Of a stretch of DNA of 64,000 bases, positions 28,902-37,683 are shown one piece after another. This stretch comes from Polaromonas sp. GTDB lineage: Bacteria > Pseudomonadota > Gammaproteobacteria > Burkholderiales > Burkholderiaceae_C. The notes beneath the pieces are model-generated. The model was not told the DNA's origin and did not search any database. It saw only the letters and a program-made list of their open reading frames with translations. Where the stretch lies: assembly GCF_030680935.1 (NCBI RefSeq), contig NZ_JAUXUP010000047.1, forward strand, positions 97,198 through 161,197, read 5' to 3'. Both the position numbers and the translations under genes were made by a program. Position 1 is the stretch's first letter; each line of letters opens with the position of its first letter.

Positions 28902-30485
28902 TTACTTGTTGACTTTGACGTACTTCCAGGGCATGCCGTTATCGGGCCACTGAACCATCTCGATGTTCTTTTTGGAGGCCCAGTTCAGCGCCTGCTGGTG
29001 CAGCGGCAGGTGCGCAACTTCATCCTGGTGGATTTTCAGGGCTTCGCGGATCATCTCATTGCGCTTTTTGTCGTCGGTTTCAGATGCCACCAGGTTGGTC
29101 AGCTCATCAATACGGGCATTGCTGTAGGCACCGAGGTTGAACTGACCACGACCGCCGTCACCCGGCGTGGACATGATGGGGTAAAGCACGTTGTGGGCAT
29201 CCACTGTGCTGGGAGTCCAGCCCAGCATGTAGAAACTGGTGTCGCGGCGCAGGATTTTCGGGAAATACGTTCCTTTGGTTTCAGCCTCCAGATTGATCTT
29301 CACGCCAATGCGCGACAGGTTGGCGGCCACCGCCTGGCAGATTTCGCCGTCATTCACATAACGGTCATTGGGGCAATTCATCTTGAGCTCAAAGCCCGCA
29401 CCATAACCGGCATCAGCCATCAGTTTTTTGGCTGCTTCCACGTCAAATGGCAGGCGCTTGGCGAGGTCTGGCGCATAACCCTTGATCTCCGGCGCCAGCA
29501 GTGTCGCAACCGGCGTGGCCGCGCCGCGCATTACGCGGTTTTTGATGGCCTCAATATCAATCGCCTGATAAAAAGCCTGGCGAACACGTTTGTCCTTGAA
29601 AGGATTTTTGCCCTTGACGCTGGAAAATTGCAGCTCATCGCGCTTTTGGTCCATGCCCAGAAAGATGATCCTCAGCTCCGGGCCCTGCAGTACCTTGAGG
29701 CCTGCATTGCCCTGAATGCGGGCCACGTCCTGCACGGGCACCGGCTCCATCACATCGATCTCGCCGGACAACAGCGCTGCCACGCGGGTGCTGTTGTTGC
29801 CAATGACGTTGAAAACCACCTCATCGACATTGCCTTCAATCTTGCCCCAGTAGTTGCCGTTGCGCGAGAACGTGGTGCGGACATTGGGCTGGCGCTCACG
29901 CACCCGGTAAGGGCCAGTGCCGTTGGCACGGAAAGACGCTGCGTTTTCAATGCCTTTGCGGCGGTCTACCGGTTTCGTGGCCTGGTTGGTCTCAGACCAC
30001 TTTTTGCTCATCATGTGCCACTGCGTGAACAGCTCGGGCAAGATGGGAAAGGGGTTGTTCAACACGAAGTCGATCGTGTGGTCGTCAATTTTTTTGACTT
30101 CCTTGATCTGGCCGACATAACTTTTCATGTCAGAGCCGTCGCCCTTGGCACGCTCGTAGCTGAAGATGACGTCGTCTGCGGTAAACGGCGTGCCGTCATG
30201 GAACTGCACGCCCTTGCGCAAGTTGAAGCGCCAGACCGTCGGCGAGGTCTGCTTCCAGTCCGTGGCCAGTGAAGGTGCCAGCTTGTAGCTGCGGTCGCGT
30301 GTGACCAGCGGTTCGTACACATTGCCCACCACAGTCAGTTGCAGCGATTCATTGAGGGAATGCGGATCAAGAGACAACGCATCCCCCTGATTGCCGACCC
30401 GCAACGTGACCGCAGACGCTACAAAACTAGTAGCAGCCAGCGCACAACCCATAAGGGCTACAGTCGATTTTTTCTTGAAATTCAT
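28902..30485 (-). CDS. ABC transporter substrate-binding protein 1 (family 5, SBP_bac_5)
   Basis: Periplasmic solute-binding protein of 527 residues in the peptide/nickel/opine family. It starts at ATG 30485 with an AGGAG site. A Lys-rich signal peptide (MNFKKKSTVALMGCALAATS...ASA) is cleaved before VTLRVGNQGDALSLDPHSLNE. The core of that signal peptide is encoded by a copy of repeat A. The family segment FNLRKGVQFHDGTPFTADDVIFSYER is clear. It is a paralogue of the binding protein that opens the operon (32882-34462), so this transporter has two receptors that may widen its substrate range. Confidence 0.93.
   Translation of the reverse strand: MNFKKKSTVALMGCALAATSFVASAVTLRVGNQGDALSLDPHSLNESLQLTVVGNVYEPLVTRDRSYKLAPSLATDWKQTSPTVWRFNLRKGVQFHDGTPFTADDVIFSYERAKGDGSDMKSYVGQIKEVKKIDDHTIDFVLNNPFPILPELFTQWHMMSKKWSETNQATKPVDRRKGIENAASFRANGTGPYRVRERQPNVRTTFSRNGNYWGKIEGNVDEVVFNVIGNNSTRVAALLSGEIDVMEPVPVQDVARIQGNAGLKVLQGPELRIIFLGMDQKRDELQFSSVKGKNPFKDKRVRQAFYQAIDIEAIKNRVMRGAATPVATLLAPEIKGYAPDLAKRLPFDVEAAKKLMADAGYGAGFELKMNCPNDRYVNDGEICQAVAANLSRIGVKINLEAETKGTYFPKILRRDTSFYMLGWTPSTVDAHNVLYPIMSTPGDGGRGQFNLGAYSNARIDELTNLVASETDDKKRNEMIREALKIHQDEVAHLPLHQQALNWASKKNIEMVQWPDNGMPWKYVKVNK
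30418..30462 (+). repeat. Repeat A copy 6, encoding the signal-peptide core of binding protein 1
   Basis: GCTACAAAACTAGTAGC (the palindrome with both arms changed to GCTAC/GTAGC), then GCGCA, then ATAAGGGCTACAG. It is antisense to the gene and in frame, translating as VALMGCALAATSFVA. Confidence 0.75.
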
Positions 30486-30516
30486 GGAATTCTCCTGTTG
30501 GTGGGATGTCTTGGTT

Positions 30517-31749
30517 TTACACGGATAAAGGCATGGACTGCTCCACCAGGCCGGCGTGCAGGGCTGCACCCATCGGCAAGATGTCGTCATTGAAGTCGTA
30601 ACGGGTGTTGTGCAGGAAACAGCTCCCTACGCCGTTTTCGGCACCCTGCCCGATGCGCATGTAAGCGCCGGGCTTGACCTGTAGCATGAACGAGAAATCT
30701 TCAGCACCCATGCTGGGCTCCATGTCGCGCACCACATGGTCGCTGCCAACCAGCGATTCAGCCACATCGGCCGCGAACATGGCTTCGTCGTACGAATTGA
30801 TGGTGGCCGGGTATATGCGCTCGTAGTGCACCGAGGCCGTGGCGCCAAAACCCAGAGCGACGGCGCTACACAGCTCATGGAGCCGGCGCTCTATCAGGTC
30901 CTGCACGTCAGGGTTGAAAGTACGGACCGTGCCCACCAGCGTAGCCTTGCCGGGCACCACACTGAAGGCTCCCATGTCACCTGCTTGCATGGCACACAAG
31001 CTGATCACCGCACTGTCAATCGGCTTGACGTTGCGCGACACAATACTTTGCACCGCAGTGATGATATGCGCCGCCACCAGCACCGGGTCCACCGTCATGT
31101 AGGCGTGCGCGCCATGGCCGCCGCGCCCGGCGATTTCGATGGTGATGCGGTCAGCCGCTGCCATCATCGGGCCGGGGTTGATGCCCACCGCACCCGGCCT
31201 CATCGAAGGCCAGTTGTGCATACCGTACACCGCCTGCACCGGAAAGCGATCAAACAAGCCCTCTTCGATCATCACGCGGGCGCCGGCAAAACCCTCTTCA
31301 CCCGGCTGAAAGATCAGCACCGCCGTGCCATCAAACTGCCGGCTTGCCGCCAGGTAACGGGCCGCGCCCACCAGCATCGCAGTATGGCCGTCGTGGCCGC
31401 AGCCATGCATCAGGCCGGTTTTGGACGACTTCCACGCAAATTCGTTGTGCTCGGTCATCGGCAGGGCATCCATGTCGGCGCGCAAGCCAATCATCTTGCC
31501 GCTGCCGTTTTTCCGACCCTTGATAACAGCGACCAGCCCGGTCTTGCCGATGCCCGTGTGCACCTCATCCACACCGCAGCGCTGCAGCGCTTCCTTGACA
31601 CGCGCAGCGGTGTAGACCTCTTCAAAGCCAAGCTCGGGGTGTGCATGCAGGTCGCGGCGAAAGGCGGTCAGCTCGGGATGAAACTCGCTGATCTGCGCGA
31701 AAGCGCGGCCCCTGGCCTTGAGTAGCGGAGCAGAACGGGGCGCCAGCAT
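30517..31749 (-). CDS. M20-family amidohydrolase (hippurate hydrolase/peptidase-like)
   Basis: Cytosolic metallo-amidohydrolase of 410 residues in the M20D family (hippuricase, N-acyl-amino-acid hydrolase, IAA-amino-acid hydrolase types). Metal-ligand motifs are visible: HPELGFEE, LRADMDALPM, MHGCGHDGHTAML and the catalytic QPGEEG; a late H in FLHNTRYDFND completes the set. The ATG at 31749 overlaps the dppB stop by one base (TGATG). Its place between permease and binding-protein genes suggests it cleaves the imported N-acyl amino acid or peptide after uptake. Confidence 0.9.
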   Translation of the reverse strand: MLAPRSAPLLKARGRAFAQISEFHPELTAFRRDLHAHPELGFEEVYTAARVKEALQRCGVDEVHTGIGKTGLVAVIKGRKNGSGKMIGLRADMDALPMTEHNEFAWKSSKTGLMHGCGHDGHTAMLVGAARYLAASRQFDGTAVLIFQPGEEGFAGARVMIEEGLFDRFPVQAVYGMHNWPSMRPGAVGINPGPMMAAADRITIEIAGRGGHGAHAYMTVDPVLVAAHIITAVQSIVSRNVKPIDSAVISLCAMQAGDMGAFSVVPGKATLVGTVRTFNPDVQDLIERRLHELCSAVALGFGATASVHYERIYPATINSYDEAMFAADVAESLVGSDHVVRDMEPSMGAEDFSFMLQVKPGAYMRIGQGAENGVGSCFLHNTRYDFNDDILPMGAALHAGLVEQSMPLSV

Positions 31750-32729
31750 CAATGGCCCCCGGCCTTGCCCACGCGCAAGCGCGGATCGACCACAAAATAC
31801 AGCAAATCAACCACCAGATTGATCACAACAAAAATCAGCGCAATCAGGCACAGATAAGCGGCCATCACCGGAATGTCCGCAAACGTCACGGCCTGGATAA
31901 ACAGCAAGCCCATGCCCGGCCACTGAAAGACCGTTTCGGTGATGATGGCAAACGCGATCAGGCCGCCGAGTTGCAGACCGGTGATGGTCATCACGGGCAC
32001 CAGTGTGTTTTTGAGCGCATGCCCGAAATGAATGACGCGGTTGCTCAGGCCGCGAGCGCGTGCAAATTTGATGTAGTCGGTCCGCAGCACTTCCAGCATC
32101 TCGGCACGTACCAGCCGCATGATCAGCGTGAGCTGGAAGATGGCCAGCGTGACGGCCGGCAACACAATGTGGTGCCAGCCCTTGGCCGTCAGCAAGCCGC
32201 TGCTCCACCAACCCATCTGGACCACGTCGCCACGACCGAAACTTGGAAACCAGCCCAAAACCACCGCGAACAACAGAATCAGCAAAATGCCGATGAGAAA
32301 CGTCGGCAGGGAAACGCCCACCAGCGAGACTGTCATCAAGATCTGGCTCATGAAAGTGCCACGCCGCAAAGCCGCATACACACCCATTGGCACCCCCACC
32401 AAGAGGGCGACCAACCCAGCCACCAGAGCAAGCTCCAGGGTAGCCGGAAAACGTTCTGCAATCAGGCGCGAAACCTTGGCACCCTGGCGCAAGCTCAGGC
32501 CAAACTCGCCCTGTACGGCGTTGACCAGAAAGTAGCCAAACTGCACAAAAAAGGGTTTGTCCAGCCCCAGATCGGCGCGCAACTCCGCAATTTGCTCAGG
32601 CCGCGCATCCTGGCCAAGAAGAAAAACGACCGGGTCGCCCACATACTGAAAAAGCATGAAAGCGATAAAGGCCACGGTGACCATCACGATCACCGCCTGA
32701 AACAGGCGACGGAGAATAAATGCAAGCAT
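31749..32729 (-). CDS. dppB: Peptide-type ABC transporter permease (DppB-like)
   Basis: A 326-residue inner-membrane permease. The N-terminus MLAFILRRLFQAVIVMVTVAF, the LRADLGLDKPFFVQFGYFL segment, six helices and the coupling motif DYIKFARARGLSNRVIHFGHALKN are typical of DppB/OppB. It is followed with a one-base overlap by the amidohydrolase. A strong hairpin lies between this gene and the upstream binding-protein gene and may set different expression levels. Confidence 0.93.
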   Translation of the reverse strand: MLAFILRRLFQAVIVMVTVAFIAFMLFQYVGDPVVFLLGQDARPEQIAELRADLGLDKPFFVQFGYFLVNAVQGEFGLSLRQGAKVSRLIAERFPATLELALVAGLVALLVGVPMGVYAALRRGTFMSQILMTVSLVGVSLPTFLIGILLILLFAVVLGWFPSFGRGDVVQMGWWSSGLLTAKGWHHIVLPAVTLAIFQLTLIMRLVRAEMLEVLRTDYIKFARARGLSNRVIHFGHALKNTLVPVMTITGLQLGGLIAFAIITETVFQWPGMGLLFIQAVTFADIPVMAAYLCLIALIFVVINLVVDLLYFVVDPRLRVGKAGGH

Positions 32730-32820
32730 CGATTGGATTTTTTAGGGGACGGACCATGCTAGCAGAGCAAGCACCATGCCGACACCGGGGTTTCCTTTAG
32801 ACTTAAAGAAAGTCCCAGCA

Positions 32821-32846
32821 AACAGGGGCCGCAGAGGGCCCCTGTT
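32821..32846. other. Intercistronic hairpin after binding protein 2
   Basis: Perfect 10-bp stem AACAGGGGCC / GGCCCCTGTT with a 6-base loop and no T-run. It lies between the first binding-protein gene and dppB of the same operon, a usual place for a processing or partial-termination hairpin. Confidence 0.6.
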
Positions 32847-32881
32847 GGAATGCATGGATAAGCCGCGAGCAGCGCTGGCTG

Positions 32882-34462
32882 TCAGTTGACCTTGATCAGC
32901 CGCCAGTCAAGCCGGTTGTCGGCACGGTGAATCACGTCGATGTTTTTCTTCATGGCCCACGGAATGATCTGGTTGTGCAGCGGAATGTGCGACACGGTGT
33001 CGTTGGACAGTTGCAAGGCTTCGGTCAGCAAGCGGTTGCGCACCGGCAAATCGGTCTCTGCCTTCACGCGGTCCACGATGTAGTCCATGCGCTGGTTGCT
33101 GTAGCGGCCCACGTTGTAATTGCCGTCGCCGCCGGTGCCGACGCTGCGGGTGAGCGACTGCAGGCTGTACAGCGCATCAAAGGTTGGCACACCCCAGCCC
33201 AGCATGTAGATGCTTGCCTCGAAACGCTGGATCATCGGAAAATAAGTCACCAGTGGCAGGGTCCGCAGCTTGGCCTTGACACCGGCGCGCGCCCACATCG
33301 CAGTGACCGCCTGGCAGATTTCCTCGTCGTTGATGTAGCGGTTGTTGGGGCAAGCGAAGTCCACCTCAAAACCATTGGGGTAACCTGCCTGGGCCAGCAA
33401 TTTCTTGGAAGCCTCCGGGTCGTAGGGATGGCGCTTGTGCACCGCTTCGGTCCAGCCGTTGACCTGCGGCGCCACCAGTGCACCGGTTGGTTGGCTCAGG
33501 CCACGCATGGTCACACGGTTAATCGCAGCGATATCGATGGCCTGGTAGAGGGCCATGCGTACACGCTGGTCTTTCAGCGGGTTTTTTCCCTTGATATTGG
33601 AGCCGGGCAGTTCATCACGGAACTGGTCCATGCCAAAGAAAATGGTGCGGTTCTCGATACCGTCGATCACCTTCAGGTTGGCGGTGCTGCGCAGGCGACC
33701 CAGGTCCTGGATGCTGGGGTCAAGAACAAAATCGACCTCACCCGACAACAGGGCAGCAACCCGGGTGGCTTCCGATTTGATCGGCGTGTAGACGACTTCG
33801 GTCACGTTGGACTCGTTCTTGCCCCAGTAATTGGGGTTGGCCACAAGAACCAGCTTCTGGTCAGGCTGCCACTCCTTGACCATGAAAGGCCCGGTACCCA
33901 TGGCGTTGCGGTGCGCAAAGGTTTCATCCTTGGCGCGGATGTCTTTCGGCTCTGTCGATTTGTTCTTCTCGGCCCAGGCTTTGCTCATGATGCGCAGTTC
34001 GGTCAGCTGGTTGAGCAGTACCGGGTTCGGGCCTTTCATCATGATGTCCACGGTGGAATCATTGACCTTGACCACCTTGTCGATGCCCTGGGTGTAAACC
34101 GCATAGTTGGAGGTTTTGGCGGTCGCGCGCGTGAGCGAAAAAACCACGTCGTCAGCGGTCAGCGCCGAACCGTCGCTGAACTTCACACCGGAGCGAAGGG
34201 TAAAGCGAATCTGCGTAGGGGAAACGTCACGCCAGGCCGTCGCCAATTGCGGCTCAACCTTGAAAGTGCGGCTGTTGTAGTACACCAGCGAGTCATACAC
34301 TGCGGCATGCACGCCATTGCCCAGGGCATTGTTCTGCGAGTGGATGTCAAAAGTCGGGATATCGCTTGCGCTGGACCATTTGAAGGTCTTGGCCTGCGCG
34401 GCGGGCACCAGGGTGAAAGCTGCGGCCGCCGCAGCGGCGATCAAAACGGGATGAAATTTCAT
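32882..34462 (-). CDS. ABC transporter substrate-binding protein 2 (family 5, SBP_bac_5)
   Basis: First gene of the ABC operon: a 526-residue periplasmic binding protein. It has a cleavable signal peptide (MKFHPVLIAAAAAAAFTLVPAAQA) and the mature start KTFKWSSASDIPTFDIHSQNN. Family segments FTLRSGVKFSDGSALTADDVVFSLTRA and YWGKNESNVTEVVYTPIKSEATR align closely with binding protein 1 downstream, so the two arose by duplication. A TTGGTG / TATATT promoter-like pair separated by 16 bases lies on the minus strand between 34517 and 34490. Confidence 0.94.
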   Translation of the reverse strand: MKFHPVLIAAAAAAAFTLVPAAQAKTFKWSSASDIPTFDIHSQNNALGNGVHAAVYDSLVYYNSRTFKVEPQLATAWRDVSPTQIRFTLRSGVKFSDGSALTADDVVFSLTRATAKTSNYAVYTQGIDKVVKVNDSTVDIMMKGPNPVLLNQLTELRIMSKAWAEKNKSTEPKDIRAKDETFAHRNAMGTGPFMVKEWQPDQKLVLVANPNYWGKNESNVTEVVYTPIKSEATRVAALLSGEVDFVLDPSIQDLGRLRSTANLKVIDGIENRTIFFGMDQFRDELPGSNIKGKNPLKDQRVRMALYQAIDIAAINRVTMRGLSQPTGALVAPQVNGWTEAVHKRHPYDPEASKKLLAQAGYPNGFEVDFACPNNRYINDEEICQAVTAMWARAGVKAKLRTLPLVTYFPMIQRFEASIYMLGWGVPTFDALYSLQSLTRSVGTGGDGNYNVGRYSNQRMDYIVDRVKAETDLPVRNRLLTEALQLSNDTVSHIPLHNQIIPWAMKKNIDVIHRADNRLDWRLIKVN

Positions 34463-34489
34463 GGTTTTTTCTCAGAAAAGGAAGCGCCC

Positions 34490-34517
34490 AATATACAACT
34501 TGCCCCCGACGCACCAA
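34490..34517 (-). promoter_or_regulatory. Candidate promoter of the ABC operon
   Basis: On the minus strand TTGGTG (34517-34512), 16 bases, TATATT (34495-34490), about 28 bases before the first start codon. Only sequence resemblance supports it. Confidence 0.4.
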
Positions 34518-34614
34518 CAAGGGGTTTCCCCTGAAAAGAAAGAGCTGGACGCACAAAGCAGGCCCTTTGGCCGGGAGGCACACGCTGGTGAGCAACTCCT
34601 GGGCCAAGCGGTGG

Positions 34615-35397
34615 CTATCTTCCTTGCGCCAAAGACCCCAGCGTGACAGGCCCGTACCAGGCCTTTGTATTGGAGCGGGTGTTGTCGCTGTCGGTCATGA
34701 TGCCGATGCCCACCAGCGCGCCAGGGGCTTCACCAAAAGCGGCTTCGTAATCTGCGCGGATGTTGCGCTCATAGTCGACCCACTGCTTGAGTTTGCCAGC
34801 GCCCGATTCGACCACCAGCTTTCGAACCCGGTCGGTGCGCGGGTTGACAATCACGCTGCCCGCTGGGCGGGTATTGCACCACACGTACATCAAGGTGGCG
34901 TAGGGCAGTTCTTCGCCGGTCAGGGAGCGGGCCAGCTCGGACAACATGGCATTTTTGGCGGAAAACTTGCCGCGGTCACCTTCAAAAATCAGCACGACGC
35001 GTACCGGGGAATCATCGGCTTCGCGCAGGGCCATGTCGGCCTGTGCGATCAATTCAGGCACCTTCCACGAGAACCGCACGCTGGTCAGCTCGGCGGGTTC
35101 CATACGTACCACCTGGCGAAGCATGCTGGCAGAAGATTTTGACGTGACCACCATGGCGTTGCGGCCATCCTGACGCATGTAGTTGAACAGGCTGGGCTGC
35201 TTGCCTGGCAATTTGTAATGCCGCCATACAGGTGCATGGCCACTCACCGGTGCCTGGGCCCAAGGGGTGCTGGATATCGCAGAGTCAGCGCCAGAATCCC
35301 CCGGCGCGGGTAGCAACGCGGAACAACCCACCAACTGCATCAGCGTCAACATGGCCAGCACGGCCGACCCGCAGAGTCTGTTTATTGAATTTTGCAT
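34615..35397 (-). CDS. DUF3047 lipoprotein
   Basis: A 260-residue exported protein. The N-terminal signal ends in a lipobox-like LVGC at about residue 25, so it is probably lipid-anchored. The mature part matches the DUF3047 family in layout: FSWKVPELIAQADM, PVRVVLIFEGDR, LMYVWCNTRPAGSVIVNPRTDRVRKLVVESG, and the late segment GIGIMTDSDNTRSNTKAWYGPVTL. The function of the family is unknown; the fold is thought to be beta-rich. It lies downstream of the porin gene on the same strand but behind a strong terminator, so it needs its own promoter. Confidence 0.85.
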   Translation of the reverse strand: MQNSINRLCGSAVLAMLTLMQLVGCSALLPAPGDSGADSAISSTPWAQAPVSGHAPVWRHYKLPGKQPSLFNYMRQDGRNAMVVTSKSSASMLRQVVRMEPAELTSVRFSWKVPELIAQADMALREADDSPVRVVLIFEGDRGKFSAKNAMLSELARSLTGEELPYATLMYVWCNTRPAGSVIVNPRTDRVRKLVVESGAGKLKQWVDYERNIRADYEAAFGEAPGALVGIGIMTDSDNTRSNTKAWYGPVTLGSLAQGR

Positions 35398-35430
35398 ACA
35401 GCGGCCTGTCTCATTTGTCTCTTCTCCATA

Positions 35431-35457
35431 AAAAAAAGCCGCCCGAAGGCGGCTTTT
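35431..35457 (-). terminator. Rho-independent terminator of the porin gene
   Basis: On the minus strand AAAAGCCGCC, loop TTCG, GGCGGCTTTTTTTT: 6-bp G+C stem plus A/T extension, followed by a T-run. It is 40 bases after the porin stop. Confidence 0.93.
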
Positions 35458-35497
35458 AGACTTTCTTCACAGAAGCTGACACTAGGCCAGCCACCGA

Positions 35498-36574
35498 TCA
35501 GAAGGAGTGCTTGATACCGAAGTCGTAACCGGTCGAACGTGCGTTCGCTGCAGTCACGGCACCGTTCAGAGCCTGGCTTGCGCCGCCGCTGTTGGTCACG
35601 CGAGCAATCGTGGTGTACAGAGCCGTACGCTTGGACAGGTTGTGCACATAACCCAAAGCCCATTTTTTGGATTTGGGAGTCAAAGCAGCGTTGGTCTTGT
35701 AGGTGGAGTAAGCCACACGGATCTGGCCAGCGCCCAGCGGAACAAGAGCACCGATCAAAGCGCCTTTGCCGGACACGTTGGCAGTCTGCTCAACTTTGTC
35801 GCGGGTAACCAAAGCCATCAATTGAGCCACGCCGAAGTTGTACGAACCGCCGAGGTTGGTGGACTTGATGTCACCAGTGGTAGCAGTGGTAGCAAACTTC
35901 GTACGCGAAGTTGCGATAGCAACGTTCACAGGGCCGTTGGCGTAACCGAGGCGAATGGCAGAACCTTTGCCGTCGTCTTCAGTGGCAACACCGGTCTGGT
36001 TGTTCTCACCGAGGTAATGCTGGAACTGGCCGTAGAAGCCGCCCAGGTTGCCTGGCAGGAAGTAACCAACGCTGTTGGAAGCGCGAACAGCAGTTGTACC
36101 GCCGAGACCGGAAAGGAGGGTCTGAGTCGTGCCAACACCGTTGGTGCCGAACGGATCAAACACGGTCTGGTTCCAGAACTGTGGCGTGTAGTCACGGCCC
36201 AGACGCAGTTCACCCATGCCGCTGGCCAGGCTGACGGTCGAACGACGGTTGAAGGTCAAGCCGCCGCCGCCGGTTGCGCCAGTTGTTTGGTTGTTGGTGC
36301 TGGTGTTAGCGCCGGAACCGTTGTCGTTGTTGACACCAGCCTCGAGCCAGAACGAAGCAGACATGCCGCCGCCGAGGTCTTCCGTACCGCGGAAGCCCAG
36401 ACGGCTGGAGTTGTAACCGGAGTTGGTGATCTGGCTCTTGCTGGAAGAACCAACGCCAGAGCCGGAGCCGTGCGCGTAAGTTGCGTCAACAACACCGAAC
36501 AGGGTCACAGAAGACTGGGCCGAAGCCACGCCGGCAGCAGCCAGAATAGCCAAAGCGACTAGGGATTTTTTCAT
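35498..36574 (-). CDS. Outer-membrane porin, Gram-negative (OmpC/Burkholderia type)
   Basis: A 358-residue trimeric beta-barrel porin. The signal peptide MKKSLVALAILAAAGVASA is cleaved before QSSVTLFGVVDATYAHGSGSG, the usual start of Comamonadaceae porins. Sixteen short amphipathic strands with Gly/Asn-rich loops follow, and the protein ends ARSTGYDFGIKHSF with the C-terminal phenylalanine needed for BAM assembly. The ATG at 36574 follows a GGAG site. Codon use is strongly biased, as for highly expressed genes. It mediates diffusion of small hydrophilic solutes; ion selectivity cannot be read here. Confidence 0.95.
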   Translation of the reverse strand: MKKSLVALAILAAAGVASAQSSVTLFGVVDATYAHGSGSGVGSSSKSQITNSGYNSSRLGFRGTEDLGGGMSASFWLEAGVNNDNGSGANTSTNNQTTGATGGGGLTFNRRSTVSLASGMGELRLGRDYTPQFWNQTVFDPFGTNGVGTTQTLLSGLGGTTAVRASNSVGYFLPGNLGGFYGQFQHYLGENNQTGVATEDDGKGSAIRLGYANGPVNVAIATSRTKFATTATTGDIKSTNLGGSYNFGVAQLMALVTRDKVEQTANVSGKGALIGALVPLGAGQIRVAYSTYKTNAALTPKSKKWALGYVHNLSKRTALYTTIARVTNSGGASQALNGAVTAANARSTGYDFGIKHSF

Positions 36575-36708
36575 TGCGAGTTTCTCCAAGGTTAAACATA
36601 GGGCTCCAGGATTTGGATCCCCGGGCCAACCTCCATTTAGGAAGTTGTATGTATTGCACCAGAGGCTGAGAGCTTTCGCAAAGGAAATAGCCTGATAAAT
36701 CCATTTCC

Positions 36709-36724
36709 GTTGCACCACTGCAAC
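36709..36724. promoter_or_regulatory. Inverted repeat upstream of the porin gene
   Basis: GTTGCA, CCAC, TGCAAC: a perfect 6-4-6 palindrome 135 bases upstream of the porin start, in the otherwise gene-free 311-base interval before coq7. It could be an operator; no regulator is implied by the sequence. Confidence 0.35.
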
Positions 36725-36885
36725 AAATCACGATTCAGGTCCCGACCGGGATGACGTTCGGCCCGCGACCGCAAAAGGCGATTCGCTGGGGGAATCTGCA
36801 AGTACCCCCCTCTGCGTGCCCTTGGTCCCGCTGGGTAAACTCGGATCTTTCCTGCATTTTCGCCAATCCACCGGTCACTACTCTC

Positions 36886-37503
36886 ATGGACACCTTTCTC
36901 AACGCGGCCGACAGCGCCCTGCGCACCTTGTTTGCAAAGCCACACGCCAGCCGCAGCTGCCCTACCGTGGCCGGGCAACGCACCGAGCTGAGCGCTGCGG
37001 ACAAGGCGCTGGCGGGGGCGCTGATGCGGGTCAACCACGTCGGTGAGGTTTGCGCCCAGGCGCTGTATGCCTCGCAAGCCCTCAGTACCCGCAATCCGGT
37101 GCTGCGGGAGCAGTTTCTGGCAGCCAGCAAGGAGGAAGGCGACCACCTCGCCTGGACGCGGGAGCGGCTGGACGAGCTGGGCGCGCGGCCCTCGCTGTTA
37201 AACCCGCTGTGGTACGCCGGCGCTTTCGGGCTGGGCCTGCTGGCAGGCCGTCTGGGTGACCGGGCCAGCCTGGGCTTTGTGGTGGAAACCGAGCGCCAGG
37301 TCGAGGCGCATCTGGCCAGCCACCTGGAACGCCTGCCCGAAGGCGACCATGCCTCGCGCGCCATCGTGGCGCAAATGAAGGATGACGAGGCAAGGCATGC
37401 GCAGGAGGCGCAAGGCGCTGGGGCTTTGGCGCTGCCGGGCCCGGTCAAGGCGCTGATGCGGGCCTCTGCCAAAGTCATGACCACGACTGCGCACTACATC
37501 TAG
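36886..37503 (+). CDS. coq7: Coq7-type demethoxyubiquinone hydroxylase
   Basis: Diiron monooxygenase of ubiquinone biosynthesis (C6 hydroxylation of 2-polyprenyl-3-methyl-6-methoxy-1,4-benzoquinone). The 205-residue protein keeps the two EXXH-type iron-ligand regions: [15 protein letters not shown] with E54, [10 protein letters not shown] with E84/H87, then [12 protein letters not shown] and [10 protein letters not shown]. The ATG at 36886 gives the family N-terminus [15 protein letters not shown]. It is peripherally bound to the inner membrane. Its stop codon TAG is directly followed by repeat A copy 7, and a large inverted repeat separates it from the convergent osmC-like gene. Confidence 0.94.
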   Translation: MDTFLNAADSALRTLFAKPHASRSCPTVAGQRTELSAADKALAGALMRVNHVGEVCAQALYASQALSTRNPVLREQFLAASKEEGDHLAWTRERLDELGARPSLLNPLWYAGAFGLGLLAGRLGDRASLGFVVETERQVEAHLASHLERLPEGDHASRAIVAQMKDDEARHAQEAQGAGALALPGPVKALMRASAKVMTTTAHYI

Positions 37504-37555
37504 TTTGCTATTTTTTTAATAGCTGCTTGCGCATGTCACATAAGGGCTGCAGCCC
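37504..37555 (+). repeat. Repeat A copy 7, abutting the coq7 stop codon
   Basis: One of the best-preserved copies: TTTGCTAT, then AATAGCTGCTTGCGCA, then CATAAGGGCTGCAGCCC. It starts at the base after the coq7 stop TAG, as copy 5 does after dppF. Confidence 0.92.
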
Positions 37556-37572
37556 TATTCAGCACTTGAATC

Positions 37573-37677
37573 GTAACTACCAACTCCCGTTCGCCCTGAG
37601 CTTGTCGAAGGGCTTGGTGATGAGCAGCATGGCTTCGACGAGCTCAGCCCGAACGGTGTGGGGGTCTGAGTAGTTAC
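37573..37677. repeat. Large inverted repeat between coq7 and the osmC-like gene
   Basis: Outer arms GTAACTAC (37573-37580) and GTAGTTAC (37670-37677) enclose inner arms CCGTTCGCCCTGAGCTTGTC and GACGAGCTCAGCCCGAACGG, each followed inward by GAAG or CTTC. The inner arms belong to the widespread TTCGACAAGCTCAG type of REP-like element. A 105-base extended hairpin is possible. Confidence 0.85.
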
Positions 37678-37683
37678 CCCGAA

